Source: Segetibacter sp. (GTDB lineage: Bacteria > Bacteroidota > Bacteroidia > Chitinophagales > Chitinophagaceae). Taken from it: a stretch of DNA of 64,000 nt. How positions within the stretch are numbered: position 1 is the stretch's first letter; each line of letters starts with the position of its first letter. The stretch is from contig JAQBNO010000124.1 of NCBI GenBank assembly GCA_028288485.1, forward strand, positions 1 to 64,000, written 5' to 3'. The position numbers were made by a program, and so were the translations under genes. Below are positions 46,454-55,458 of the stretch, one piece after another. The notes below the pieces were generated by a model. That model was not told the origin of the DNA and searched no databases. It saw nothing but the letters and a program-made list of their open reading frames with translations.

Positions 46454-46573
46454 ATGGATTTTATATGGTTAGCGGTAGGGCGACAACCTTCCCGAATTTT
46501 TAATTATTGTGATGTGTGTGCTGAGTGTGATGCAGATGCTATGAAAATTGTACAATTGTTTTATATCAGATAG
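46454..46573 (+). CDS. Possible 39-aa Cys-rich small protein
   Basis: ATG at 46454 is preceded by AGGAG at 46439-46443, an unusually good ribosome-binding site for this genome. The frame reads MDFIWLAVGRQPSRIFNYCD then VCAECDADAMKIVQLFYIR. The CxxCxxC spacing is striking for so short a frame. No homologue is recognised and it could be chance; the rest of the 564-nt gap 46267-46830 holds the two flanking repeats and AT-rich DNA. Confidence 0.2.
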   Translation: MDFIWLAVGRQPSRIFNYCDVCAECDADAMKIVQLFYIR

Positions 46574-46698
46574 AATTGTTCTGCTATTGTCAAATGACTT
46601 GCTTTTCATAGGACAAAATTCATAGATTTTAACTAACAGAATTCTTTCGATGATGGTTTAAAAATGTAGGGGTTCCTGTTGGCCGAATAACGATAAAC

Positions 46699-46740
46699 GG
46701 TACAAGAGTGCGACGCAACGGAGGTTCAATAGCAGTATTC
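46699..46740 (+). repeat. Dispersed repeat, TGCGACGCAAC form
   Basis: GTACAAGAGTGCGACGCAAC then GGAGGTTCAATAGCAG. It carries the full family tail (TTCAATAGCAG). It lies about 90 nt upstream of paralogue B. Confidence 0.75.
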
Positions 46741-46830
46741 AGACTGGCTCAAAAAAATTATTAATAAAAACAACAACATAAAGTTTTAGATGGTTGGGGA
46801 AGTATCCCGGCAGGAAAGCTTATTTTCTAC

Positions 46831-48069
46831 ATGAAAATTGTTCATATTAGTCACCTTTATTATCCTTCCTCGGGAGGTGTGCAGTTTTTCTTTAAAAACG
46901 TTTCTGAACGCCTCGTAAAGGATTATGGTGACGAGGTAACAGTGGTTACTACCAATTCCTATTATGGTCCCGAGCGGCAGCAGTTTAAAAAAATTGAAAC
47001 GCGGGAAGAAGTAATAAACGGAGTAAAAGTTGTACGTTTTCAGTATAGAAGATGGCATATAGGATTGTATTCTTTTCTCTTCAAACTGTTTGCAAAACTG
47101 GGCGTTCGAAAGCCGGAGTGGATGGGATTGCAGGCAAGCGGGCCCTATTCGCCGGAAATGAAAAAGTATTTAATGAATGTGGAAGCAGATGCTTTCTGCG
47201 GTTCTTCAACTAATTACTGGTTCATGCAGTTGCCCTTGTGGAGGAAATGTAATTTTTTCTATTACGGAAGCATTCATCTTGACGAGGAGGAAAGTAAGTC
47301 GGCTTTATATAAAGTCCAGGTAGATTCCATGAATGCTTCCACGCTTTACCTGGCCAATACTTCCTTCGAAATTGAAAGACTGGTAAAGCTGGGAGTACGG
47401 CGCGAAAAGATAATGGTGCTAGGTGCAGGCGTAGATATGGAACCATTTCTTAATGTAGACTCTGAAAGTGTACAACAATACAGAAAGGAGCTGGGAATAC
47501 CTGGTGATGGATTACTGATTGGTTATATAGGTCGAATCGAGTTTACCAAAAATGTTCTTCTTGTTATTAAAGCATTTGAAAAGATTTCGACTAAGTTTCA
47601 AAATACTTATCTTTTAATAGCAGGTTCAGGAAACGGCTACGTAAGCGTGATCAAAGAATACTGTAGCCGACTTCCTCAAACAGTTCAAAGCCGGATTAAG
47701 TGGCGGGTAAGCTTCGCTGTGGAGGAAAAACCGTTAATTTTTCATAGTCTTGACATCCTCGTACTACCCAGCCACAATGAATCTTTTGGTTTGGTTTTCC
47801 TGGAGGCCTGGAGCTGTAAAAAACCCGTTATTGGTGTTGATATCGGTTCTGTGCGACATGTGATAACTGATGGAAAAGATGGGTTACTGATGAATATTGA
47901 CGATGAAGAAAGCCTTTCAGAAAAATTAGGTGAATTAATAAAGGATGATGCTTTAAGGACAACAATGGGTAAAAACGGCTTTGAAAAAGTAAAAGAAAAA
48001 TACACCTGGAGTAAAATTGTTGCGCGTTTACGAAGGTTTTATGAGGAAGGAGCTTTAAAAAATGATTAA
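46831..48069 (+). CDS. GT4 family glycosyltransferase, paralogue B
   Basis: 412 aa. Starts MKIVHISHLYYPSSGGVQFF and has the GT4 donor-half features IGYIGRIEFTKNVLLVIKAF, YLLIAGSG and E-x7-E in SHNESFGLVFLEAWSCKKPV. It is the duplicate of the preceding GT4 gene, diverged to roughly one third to two fifths identity by eye. Its separation from paralogue A by a repeat-bordered 564-nt spacer suggests duplication or insertion of a module. The methyltransferase gene follows after 24 nt. Confidence 0.92.
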   Translation: MKIVHISHLYYPSSGGVQFFFKNVSERLVKDYGDEVTVVTTNSYYGPERQQFKKIETREEVINGVKVVRFQYRRWHIGLYSFLFKLFAKLGVRKPEWMGLQASGPYSPEMKKYLMNVEADAFCGSSTNYWFMQLPLWRKCNFFYYGSIHLDEEESKSALYKVQVDSMNASTLYLANTSFEIERLVKLGVRREKIMVLGAGVDMEPFLNVDSESVQQYRKELGIPGDGLLIGYIGRIEFTKNVLLVIKAFEKISTKFQNTYLLIAGSGNGYVSVIKEYCSRLPQTVQSRIKWRVSFAVEEKPLIFHSLDILVLPSHNESFGLVFLEAWSCKKPVIGVDIGSVRHVITDGKDGLLMNIDDEESLSEKLGELIKDDALRTTMGKNGFEKVKEKYTWSKIVARLRRFYEEGALKND

Positions 48070-48093
48070 ACAAATCAGTTAAGGATTAATAAC

Positions 48094-48714
48094 ATGTTTA
48101 GAGAAGAATCGCTTTGGATTAAAAATGCATTGCAGAAATTAAAGCCTGCGAATGAACAAAATGAAGTGGCAAATATTGGCTCTTCAACCGACCATTTTAG
48201 AAAAGTAATTCAGCCTCATATTCACCAGAATATTATTGATACACTTCTTTCAACCGGTTGGAAGGTCTTTAATGTGGACATGAAGAAAGAACCCGGGGTT
48301 GATTTGGTGGCTGATGTTACCAAGGCTGATTTTGCAGAGCCATTCCGGAACAGGTTTGCCTTAACTATTTGTACTAATTTACTCGAACATGTTGAAGACA
48401 TAAAGCTTGTTACAAAAAACCTCGTGGATATTACGCAATCGGGAGGACATCTTCTTATAACGGTACCTTATAAATACAAGATACATTTAGATCCGATTGA
48501 TAACGGCTTCAGACCGACACCGCAACAGATAGTCGATCTGTTTAAAGATGTAGCAGAATACATAGTCGACTCGAAAATTATTGCCATCAGTGATAAGGAC
48601 CAGTACCGTATCAGAAAATCAAGGTTTCCGGTTTGGGGCTACCGTGAAAGACTTGCGTATTATTTTGGTAAGCGGCACAAGACTTCGGGCATTTTGTTTT
48701 CTATTAAAAAATAA
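48094..48714 (+). CDS. SAM-dependent methyltransferase, class I
   Basis: 206 aa. Motif I is modified (NEVANIGSSTDHFRKVI), followed by a canonical acidic region (GWKVFNVDMKKEPGVDLVAD) and ALTICTNLLEHVEDIKLVTK with the motif-II/III strand GGHLLITVPYKYKIHLDP, as in Methyltransf_11. The polar loop before the Rossmann core is short. It lies 24 nt after GT4 paralogue B and would O- or N-methylate the glycan or its precursor (inference). Confidence 0.83.
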   Translation: MFREESLWIKNALQKLKPANEQNEVANIGSSTDHFRKVIQPHIHQNIIDTLLSTGWKVFNVDMKKEPGVDLVADVTKADFAEPFRNRFALTICTNLLEHVEDIKLVTKNLVDITQSGGHLLITVPYKYKIHLDPIDNGFRPTPQQIVDLFKDVAEYIVDSKIIAISDKDQYRIRKSRFPVWGYRERLAYYFGKRHKTSGILFSIKK

Positions 48715-48726
48715 CTGGTCGGTATT

Positions 48727-48800
48727 TTTTGAACCACCAGGCCACAAACGAAAAGAAGTTGCACTAAGTCTTAGTGCTTCTTAGCTCACTGGTCGTCGTG
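48727..48800. repeat. Intergenic inverted repeat with GCACTAAG-T-CTTAGTGC core
   Basis: The perfect 8-bp palindrome GCACTAAGTCTTAGTGC is flanked by GAACCACCAGGCCAC and its diverged inverse GTCGTCGTGGTTC. It resembles the ACGCAAAG/CTTTGCG element at 22675. It fills most of the gap between the methyltransferase and asnB. Confidence 0.5.
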
Positions 48801-48873
48801 GTTCAAGTTTGGTGAACAATAACCAACAATACAAAAGACGATTTCAAAATCCAAAAGAAAAATCATAAAATAA

Positions 48874-50724
48874 GTGTGTGGTATTGTAGGCATATTTAAT
48901 TACAGGGACAATGTGGAAAGCCAAAGAACTTTCATTGATTGGTCCTTGCAATCGATGCATCATCGCGGGCCGGATTCTAACGGAGTTTGGACAAACGACC
49001 GCAACTATATTGCCGGCTTTGTTCGGTTGTCTATTCTTGATTTAAGTGAGAATGGTAACCAACCTATGCTGTCATCATGCGGAAACTATGCTATTTCTTT
49101 TAACGGCGAAATGTATCATACTTCAGCCTTTAAATGCCGTCTGCAGAAAGAAGGAGTAACTTTTAAATCAACGACCGATACGGAAGTTCTTTTATATGCT
49201 TTGATACAATGGGGTGAAGAATATGTTTTGGAAAACTTCGACGGACTATTTGCTTTTGCATTTTACAATCTCAATACTAATTCTTTAATACTTGCACGCG
49301 ACCGAAGCGGTATAAAGCCTTTATACATTGGTCACTCGCGGCAGGGAATTGTTTATAGTTCGCAGTACGACCATATTATCAAACATCCGTACATACAATC
49401 AAATCCTTTACATACGGGTGCAGTAGGTGCGTATCTTTCTTTGGGTTATGTTCCAGAAAATACCGGTATTGTTTCCTCCACATTTTTGTTGCCGCACGGG
49501 TATTTTTTACGAGTAAATAATACCGGTTTTACCAAACACCGGTTCTTTAATTATTCGCTTCAGCCCCGGGGAATTGCGTCAAAATCATTAGAGCAGATCA
49601 TTGATGAAAATGTAAAGGCTCAACTTGTAAGCGATGTACCTGTAGGAACTTTTATGTCGGGAGGAGTAGACAGTCCGCTGGTCGCTTATTTTGCAAAAAA
49701 ACATACAAACCTTCAATCATTTACTATTGGTGTTGATGATGAAAAAATGGATGAAAGTGAAGCGGCGGCAGCTTATGCAGGCATATTTAATACCGAGCAT
49801 TTATGCCAGCATATTACTGAAAAAGATTTGCTGGAAACCATACAAGATAATATAAAAGCCTTTTCTGAACCATTTGCCGACTTCTCGTCCATTCCCACTT
49901 TAGTGCTTTCAAAATTTGCACGGAGAAAAGTTACGGTTGCACTGAGCGGCGATGGCGGAGATGAGCTTTTTTGGGGATATCCAAGAAACCTGCGGATGAA
50001 GCAGGAGGGAATGGTTTTCAAACAAAATAAACTGGTAAGGCTGCTGAACTTCGGCAAGGAAAAATTGAGCGGCGCGAAAAGAACAACACTTAAGCGACAT
50101 TTGAAAGTAAACGATTTCCCTGCCTATTATTACAAGTCGTTATTCATTCACGGCGCCGAACGTTGGTTACCCGAATTGTATAACGACGAGGTTGAGGAGG
50201 CATTCTTCTTAAAAGAGTTATATAAAGAACCTGGTGTTGCAGATGTAACCGAGCAGCAGGTAATGAATACGCTAAGAAAGCTTGAATTTGATATACACCT
50301 TCAACGTATCCTGATAAAAGTCGATCGTGCAAGTATGTATCATAGCCTGGAGGTCAGAGTGCCGCTTTTAAGCAATGAAATGATAGACTACAGTTCTACT
50401 TTACAGTTCCAGGACTGTATAAAAAACGGGCATGGTAAATATAACCTGAAAGAATTGCTGATTAAGAAAACGAACGAAAAGCTGGTATTGCAACCAAAAA
50501 AAGGTTTTGTAATTCCGATCGGGAACTGGCTGAGAAAAGAACTTCGGAAAGACGTGGAAGACAAGGTGATGAATATGCCGTCAGAATTACATCCCTTATT
50601 CAAAAGAAAAGAACTGACTGAAGTTTTTAAACAGCACATGAGCGGTACGCACGACTGGGGCTGGCTTCTTTGGTCGTTATATTCATTGGTTAACTGGCAC
50701 GGCGAACATAGAAATGCAAAATAA
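48874..50724 (+). CDS. Asparagine synthase (glutamine-hydrolysing)-like amidotransferase
   Basis: 616 aa with a GTG start (48874) chosen because Cys2, the glutaminase nucleophile, must follow the initiator Met (MCGIVGIFNYRDN). The class II amidotransferase part has HHRGPDSNG and SFNGEMYHTS. The synthetase part has the PP-loop MSGGVDSPLVAYFAK and VALSGDGGDELFWGYPR. In glycan loci such proteins amidate uronic-acid-type carboxyl groups (as WbpS/VioN-like enzymes do), so the target is probably a sugar acid, conceivably the nonulosonate, not free Asp. The 3' end overlaps the next GT4 gene by 11 nt. Confidence 0.9.
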   Translation: MCGIVGIFNYRDNVESQRTFIDWSLQSMHHRGPDSNGVWTNDRNYIAGFVRLSILDLSENGNQPMLSSCGNYAISFNGEMYHTSAFKCRLQKEGVTFKSTTDTEVLLYALIQWGEEYVLENFDGLFAFAFYNLNTNSLILARDRSGIKPLYIGHSRQGIVYSSQYDHIIKHPYIQSNPLHTGAVGAYLSLGYVPENTGIVSSTFLLPHGYFLRVNNTGFTKHRFFNYSLQPRGIASKSLEQIIDENVKAQLVSDVPVGTFMSGGVDSPLVAYFAKKHTNLQSFTIGVDDEKMDESEAAAAYAGIFNTEHLCQHITEKDLLETIQDNIKAFSEPFADFSSIPTLVLSKFARRKVTVALSGDGGDELFWGYPRNLRMKQEGMVFKQNKLVRLLNFGKEKLSGAKRTTLKRHLKVNDFPAYYYKSLFIHGAERWLPELYNDEVEEAFFLKELYKEPGVADVTEQQVMNTLRKLEFDIHLQRILIKVDRASMYHSLEVRVPLLSNEMIDYSSTLQFQDCIKNGHGKYNLKELLIKKTNEKLVLQPKKGFVIPIGNWLRKELRKDVEDKVMNMPSELHPLFKRKELTEVFKQHMSGTHDWGWLLWSLYSLVNWHGEHRNAK

Positions 50725-51970
50725 GAAACTACATATCTGCATCATTACCGGGGAATTTCCGGCGCTTACTGAAACCTTTATTACCACAAAGGTTTTGGAA
50801 TTGCATAAGCGCGGACACAGAATAACCGTAATAAAGAACCAGCATTCCGGTGCGGTTAATGCTTCTCATTTATCGCTGGTGAAAGATGCAGGCATAGAGG
50901 TCTTGTCGTTTATTGATATTTCTTCTGCTTCAAATCTTCTGGAGGCTGCAATAAAAAATCCCGGACTTTTAATAAAAACCTTACTGGTAAATGCCAGGAA
51001 ATTCAGGAAGAGTTATAAGGCCAACAGGCAGGGTGAATTATTACAAAAGCATCCCTACGATATTGTTCATTTTGAATTTTCAGGATTGGGCGTTTTATAT
51101 AAAGATGCTATTAGTAAGATAAAAAGTAAAACGGTGGTAAGCTGCCGGGGAACTGCAGAAAAGGTAAAACCAATCTCAGAACCAGACAGGGTTGAAAAGC
51201 TGAAAAGACTTTTTGAAGTTGTAGATGGCATCCATTGTGTTTCTGATGACATGGCGGCAACTATACGTCCTTATTGCAATAATCTTCAAAAAATCTTTGT
51301 TAACCGGCCGTCAATAGATCCTGCAGTATTTAAGAGGACAAAAGATTATACTCGTAAAAGTGCGAAAGTTACCATTTTAACGATCGGCCGTTTTACTTTT
51401 CAAAAAGGATATTTGATTGGGTTAATGGCAATGAAACAACTGAAAGCTGAAGGGGTTGATTTTCTTTGGAAGATAGTAGGAGATGGGCCGCAAAAAGAAG
51501 AACTTCTCTTTCATATTCATACGTTGCAGTTACACGATCATGTGGAACTGCTCGGAAAGAAGAACAGGGATGAGATCCTGGACTTATATAACAACGTTGA
51601 CCTTTTCCTGTTACCAAGTGTTTATGAAGGGATTGCCAACGTTTGTCTTGAAGCGATGAGTATGCAATTACCGGTAGTATCAACAAAGAGCGGTGGAATG
51701 GAAGAAGTAATCGTTCATAAACAGAATGGTCTTCTATGCGAAGTATATGATGCAGCCTCTATAGCGGCAAACGTAAAGGTAGTTGCAGAAGATACGGAGG
51801 TCTCAAAAACGCTAGGGATCAGTGCACGTAAAACAATTCTCGAAAGATTTACCATACAGCAACAGGCAGATGTTTTTGAAGAACAATATGCTAAAATTGT
51901 AAGAGGTTCAACAACAAATGAAGAAGTGTTGACGTATAAAGCAGTAAACAAATTAAGTACGACACTTTAA
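50714..51970 (+). CDS. GT4 family glycosyltransferase (WcaL/colanic-type)
   Basis: 418 aa. N-terminal KKLHICIITGEFPALTETFI with the ETFI motif typical of colanic-acid-type GT4 enzymes, then VVSCRGTAEKVKPISEPDRV and the donor half ILTIGRFTFQKGYLIGLMAM, WKIVGDGPQKEEL and SVYEGIANVCLEAMSMQLPV. Start ATG 50714 lies within the asnB 3' end (11-nt overlap), indicating coupled translation. It is cytosolic or peripheral; donor and acceptor unknown. Confidence 0.92.
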   Translation: MQNKKLHICIITGEFPALTETFITTKVLELHKRGHRITVIKNQHSGAVNASHLSLVKDAGIEVLSFIDISSASNLLEAAIKNPGLLIKTLLVNARKFRKSYKANRQGELLQKHPYDIVHFEFSGLGVLYKDAISKIKSKTVVSCRGTAEKVKPISEPDRVEKLKRLFEVVDGIHCVSDDMAATIRPYCNNLQKIFVNRPSIDPAVFKRTKDYTRKSAKVTILTIGRFTFQKGYLIGLMAMKQLKAEGVDFLWKIVGDGPQKEELLFHIHTLQLHDHVELLGKKNRDEILDLYNNVDLFLLPSVYEGIANVCLEAMSMQLPVVSTKSGGMEEVIVHKQNGLLCEVYDAASIAANVKVVAEDTEVSKTLGISARKTILERFTIQQQADVFEEQYAKIVRGSTTNEEVLTYKAVNKLSTTL

Positions 51971-51993
51971 ACGACCATCACTTTATACACCGC

Positions 51994-53265
51994 ATGCGCT
52001 TTCAAATACGACCTCTTCATTGTTACCTGGTTATTATTGCTGCTTTAATATTATACCCCATTTTTTACGGCACTCACGTAGCATCTTCAGGCGACACACC
52101 CGGTTACCAGGAGGCAGCTAATACAATACTTAACGGTTATCACCAGATTAACTTCAGGGTTCCTGTTTATCCATTGCTTCTAATTGCAACGGGGTCGGTA
52201 AAAGAGATTAATACTTCATTATTTTTCGTACAGTTCCTGTTGTATTTTTTGAGTGTTTGGCTGCTGGTTACCGCAATGCTGAAATCCGGAATCAGTAAGG
52301 CGGTCGTACTTGTAATTACACTGATTCTGGTATCGCCCCTATTAGTGAAAATAGTTTACCTGGCGTTAACGGAAGCTGTTACATTTTCGCTGGTCAATAT
52401 TCTGTTTGCGCTTTTCGTGTTGCTTAAAGGCAATTATAAATTTTTATTACTTGGATTACTTGCAGCAATACTAACGCTTACACGTCCATCGTTCCAATTG
52501 ACGGGCTTATTGCTGACGGTGTTATTCTTTTTCTACGAAAGAAATAAATGGAGAGCAATAATGTTTTTAGTTGCTTTTGCGACTCCCATTGTTCTCTTTT
52601 CCTCGTTTAATAAGGCACGTTTTAATTTTTCGGGTATTACGCCTGCTACCGGTTGGCATTTAACAACCAAAACCGCGTTGTTTATCGAGGACTGGCCCGA
52701 TGTTTCCATGCGCCCTTTAATGATCAGGCAACGCAACGATAACCTCATCAATAAATCTTCGCATACCGGCAGTATGTTCGTGTGGACCTTACCCGGAAAG
52801 CTCCAGGATAGTTTACACCAAAACTATGTTGAAGTGTCTAAGTACATGATGAAGAACAACCTGGCGCTTATTAAAGCACAGCCGCTTAGTTATGTTGAAG
52901 CAGTAGGTCGAAGTCTTTTTCAATACACATTGCCTAATGGGCCGTCAGCTAAAGACCCGGGAATAGTAAAAGCATTATATACGCTTGTTCAGTTTGCCTA
53001 TGTATATCTTGCGTTAACATTAACTGCGGTAGTATTGGTTTGCGTGTGGCTTTTTAGAAAGAGAATTAATGCTGTTTGGTTATATCCTTTTTTAGTAACG
53101 GCGATTATTATTTATAGTAATTATTTTGTTTCAATCGCCGCCGAAGTTGGCGATGCAAGACACCGGGCACCAACTGAAGCGCTGATTTTAATTTGCATTG
53201 CTTACGCTTTACCTATTGTATCATTCTGCAGAAGAGCTGTTAAAAGTCTTCCAGCAACTATTTGA
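51994..53265 (+). CDS. GT-C superfamily polytopic membrane protein (GT39/ArnT-like)
   Basis: 423 aa with about ten predicted transmembrane segments (YLVIIAALILYPIFY, FLSVWLLVTAML, AVVLVITLILVSPLLV, FLLLGLLAAILTLTRPS, YLALTLTAVVLVCVWL). The first periplasmic loop carries the GT-C-type acidic motif SSGDTPGYQEAANTILN (Asp-x3-Tyr) and RVPVYPLLLIA. Known relatives use polyprenyl-phosphate sugars to glycosylate lipids or proteins at the outer face of the inner membrane. It is in the same transcription unit as the preceding GT4 gene (23-nt gap). A Wzy role cannot be excluded. Confidence 0.75.
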   Translation: MRFQIRPLHCYLVIIAALILYPIFYGTHVASSGDTPGYQEAANTILNGYHQINFRVPVYPLLLIATGSVKEINTSLFFVQFLLYFLSVWLLVTAMLKSGISKAVVLVITLILVSPLLVKIVYLALTEAVTFSLVNILFALFVLLKGNYKFLLLGLLAAILTLTRPSFQLTGLLLTVLFFFYERNKWRAIMFLVAFATPIVLFSSFNKARFNFSGITPATGWHLTTKTALFIEDWPDVSMRPLMIRQRNDNLINKSSHTGSMFVWTLPGKLQDSLHQNYVEVSKYMMKNNLALIKAQPLSYVEAVGRSLFQYTLPNGPSAKDPGIVKALYTLVQFAYVYLALTLTAVVLVCVWLFRKRINAVWLYPFLVTAIIIYSNYFVSIAAEVGDARHRAPTEALILICIAYALPIVSFCRRAVKSLPATI

Positions 53266-53470
53266 TCTTGCACAGATAGAACATTAGAGAGTAGAACTTT
53301 TTTGGTGCCAACATTTGTTTTCATCGTATCATCCTACTAATGAACTCGTTTTTACTGTCTTGATTTTTAATATTTTTTGGATACCGGCTTTTTGTACTAT
53401 AAGAATCATCGTTGCTACGCTCAGTTCAACTTTTAATTCTTTGATAGAACGTAGCCTGGCAGTTTTTTTA

Positions 53471-53523
53471 CCCTGAACTTGCCGAAGGGTAGGTACCCTG
53501 AGCGAAGCCGAAGGGTCGCAATC
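53471..53523 (+). repeat. CCTTCGG-type inverted repeat pair
   Basis: CCCTGAACTTGCCGAAGGGT (53471-53490) is followed by ACCCTGAGCGAAGCCGAAGGG (from 53495) and TCGCAATC. It shares 17 bases with the copy at 2921 (inverted). Such CTGAGC-GAAGCCGAAGGG words are widespread short intergenic repeats. Confidence 0.5.
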
Positions 53524-53629
53524 TTTTCGTCGGCATTGCTGCTGGCAACAAAAGAGTAAGATTGTTGCTGTTTTTATCGGTTGGTGTTATAATTATTCGC
53601 TTCTGACAACAGTTATTGAATAAGGCACA

Positions 53630-53740
53630 TCGGCCGGTTGGGTGCCAAGGGCGTAGGCGGAGGCATTCTGAAACCAGCGAAGCGGTTTCAGAAACAAGCG
53701 GGAGAGTCCGGTCGCAGTTACGAAGTCACCCGGCTTGAGC
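53630..53740 (+). other. Nested-palindrome element, possible structured RNA
   Basis: A perfect 10-bp inverted repeat, TTCTGAAACC (53666-53675) and GGTTTCAGAA (53684-53693), is closed by an 8-nt GCGAAGC-containing loop. Outside it, GGGTG (53640-53644) pairs with CACCC (53727-53731), and GCC (53633-53635) with GGC (53732-53734). The GC content is well above that of the surrounding intergenic DNA. The remainder of 53266-54105 holds repeats and no supportable gene. Confidence 0.45.
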
Positions 53741-53796
53741 TATAAATGATTGCAGTAAAAGTTCATTTTGTGTGGTTTGGGGGCCGCCCCTAAGGT

Positions 53797-53820
53797 TTCT
53801 TGCGTCGCACGCTTGTACTG
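53797..53820 (-). repeat. Dispersed repeat, TGCGACGCAAG variant
   Basis: The minus strand reads GTACAAGCGTGCGACGCAAG then AAACC. It is the head of the family without the tail. Confidence 0.6.
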
Positions 53821-53953
53821 TCGGGAAATAGATTAGGCAATTATGCAAATAGCGCCATTGTTCATCCGCATAGCAGGGAGCATCAATGATAGAGAATTAA
53901 TTATCAACTTAACTTGTTTTACAGTCCGCTTAATTGCCCATTAAACTTATAGC

Positions 53954-53985
53954 GTACAAGTGAGTGACACAACGATGTTGATAAA
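53954..53985 (+). repeat. Dispersed repeat, GTGACACAACGATG form
   Basis: GTACAAGTGAGTGACACAAC then GATGTTGATAA. The first 20 bases match the minus-strand copy at 46325 exactly. Opposite in orientation to the copy 134 nt to its left. Confidence 0.75.
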
Positions 53986-54105
53986 AGTACCTCCGCCCGG
54001 TCGCAAATTCTTTTCTTGTAAAAGGCCGTGAAATACTAACTCAAAAGAAACGTTTAAGATAAAAAAGCGACAAGTAGTACTTGTTCCTGAACCTAATAAA
54101 TAATA

Positions 54106-55458
54106 GTGCAGTTCTCTTTTATAAAATATACGCAACCAGGATGGCAGTTTAATTTACAACCAAAAAAGCCGGAGTATTCCTCCTGTCTTTACCATCCCGA
54201 ACTCTTACCGGTTTCGGGAATTTCATTAGAAGCTGACCCTGCTTTTGAAACGGTTGCCGCACAATACGCAGATATCGGATACCGGGCGTGGAATAAGGGA
54301 GTGCTTACCTGGACAGACCGTGAGACTGAATACAGGATAAGATCTTTACAACCACCTTCTTTGCAAGACGAATACACATTCGTTTTCAAATATTGGGGTA
54401 AGCCGTGGGCTACTTTTGCTTTGTTGCAGAGATTGCTTTCATTTCGTAATCCTTTAAAAGAAACGTCGGCTTATGTAAAAGCCTCCGGGAAAAAACGAAT
54501 AAACCCGTTTACCGAACCTGTTGAAAGAAACGAGTATTTTGGTTTTACATCCACATTGTTAGAATCCCAACCTCTTGTTGCCGTAATTATCCCAACCCTT
54601 AATCGCTACATTTACCTCAAGGATGTATTGGAGGACCTTGAAAAGCAGGATTACCAAAACTTCGAGGTGATTGTAGTTGACCAGTCAACTCCGTTTAACC
54701 AGGATTTCTATAAGGCTTTTGATTTGAAATTAAATGTGATTCATCAAAAGGAAAGGCTGTTGTGGACGGCCAGGAATAATGCGGTGAAGGCAACCAAAGC
54801 CGAATACCTGCTATTTTTTGATGACGATTCACGGGTTGAGGTCGATTGGATCAGCCAACATCTAAAATGCCTGGATTATTTTAATTGCGACATTTCTGCC
54901 GGAGTGTCACTGGCAAAAGTGGGCACGAAAATACCGCAGAGTTATAGTTACTTCCGCTGGGCCGACCAGTTCGACAGTGGAAACGCAATGGTAAAAAGAA
55001 ACGTTTTTACTACTATAGGTCTTTTTGATGAACAATATAACAAACAACGGATGGGAGACGGCGAGTTTGGAGCAAGGGCATACTTGAACGGTTACCGGTC
55101 TGTTTCAAACCCGTATGCCGCGAGGGTTCATTTAAAAGTTTCGGATGGTGGATTAAGAGAAATGGGAAGCTGGGACGGGTTCCGGCCAAAAAAATGGTTT
55201 GCTCCAAAGCCCATACCAAGCGTGGTTTTTTTGTATAAAAAATATTATCCGACCAACCTTTACCGCGGAGTAATGCTGTTAGGCATGATGCTATCAAACG
55301 TACATTACAGGAACAAAGGAAGCAACAAAATGCTGGCTGTAAGTATAGCCTTAACCGTTGTAAAATCGCCACTATTATTAATCCAGTTCTTGAGGGCGAG
55401 GAGCATTGCCAACAAGATGCTGCAAAGGGATAATGGGATAAAATTGCTGGAGAAATAG
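54106..55458 (+). CDS. GT2 family glycosyltransferase with N-terminal extension
   Basis: 450 aa from GTG 54106, the only plausible start near the upstream end. Residues 1-155 form an extra domain of unknown type (PEYSSCLYHPELLPVSGISL, YRAWNKGVLTWTDRETEYRI). The GT-A domain begins LVAVIIPTLNRYIYLKDVLE, VIVVDQST, with the DXD region LLFFDDDSRVEVDWISQHL and a C-terminal GDGEFGARAYLNGYRS acceptor-site stretch. A hydrophobic tail (LLGMMLSNVHYRNKGS) may give membrane contact. It ends one base into the start of the next gene. Confidence 0.88.
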   Translation: MQFSFIKYTQPGWQFNLQPKKPEYSSCLYHPELLPVSGISLEADPAFETVAAQYADIGYRAWNKGVLTWTDRETEYRIRSLQPPSLQDEYTFVFKYWGKPWATFALLQRLLSFRNPLKETSAYVKASGKKRINPFTEPVERNEYFGFTSTLLESQPLVAVIIPTLNRYIYLKDVLEDLEKQDYQNFEVIVVDQSTPFNQDFYKAFDLKLNVIHQKERLLWTARNNAVKATKAEYLLFFDDDSRVEVDWISQHLKCLDYFNCDISAGVSLAKVGTKIPQSYSYFRWADQFDSGNAMVKRNVFTTIGLFDEQYNKQRMGDGEFGARAYLNGYRSVSNPYAARVHLKVSDGGLREMGSWDGFRPKKWFAPKPIPSVVFLYKKYYPTNLYRGVMLLGMMLSNVHYRNKGSNKMLAVSIALTVVKSPLLLIQFLRARSIANKMLQRDNGIKLLEK

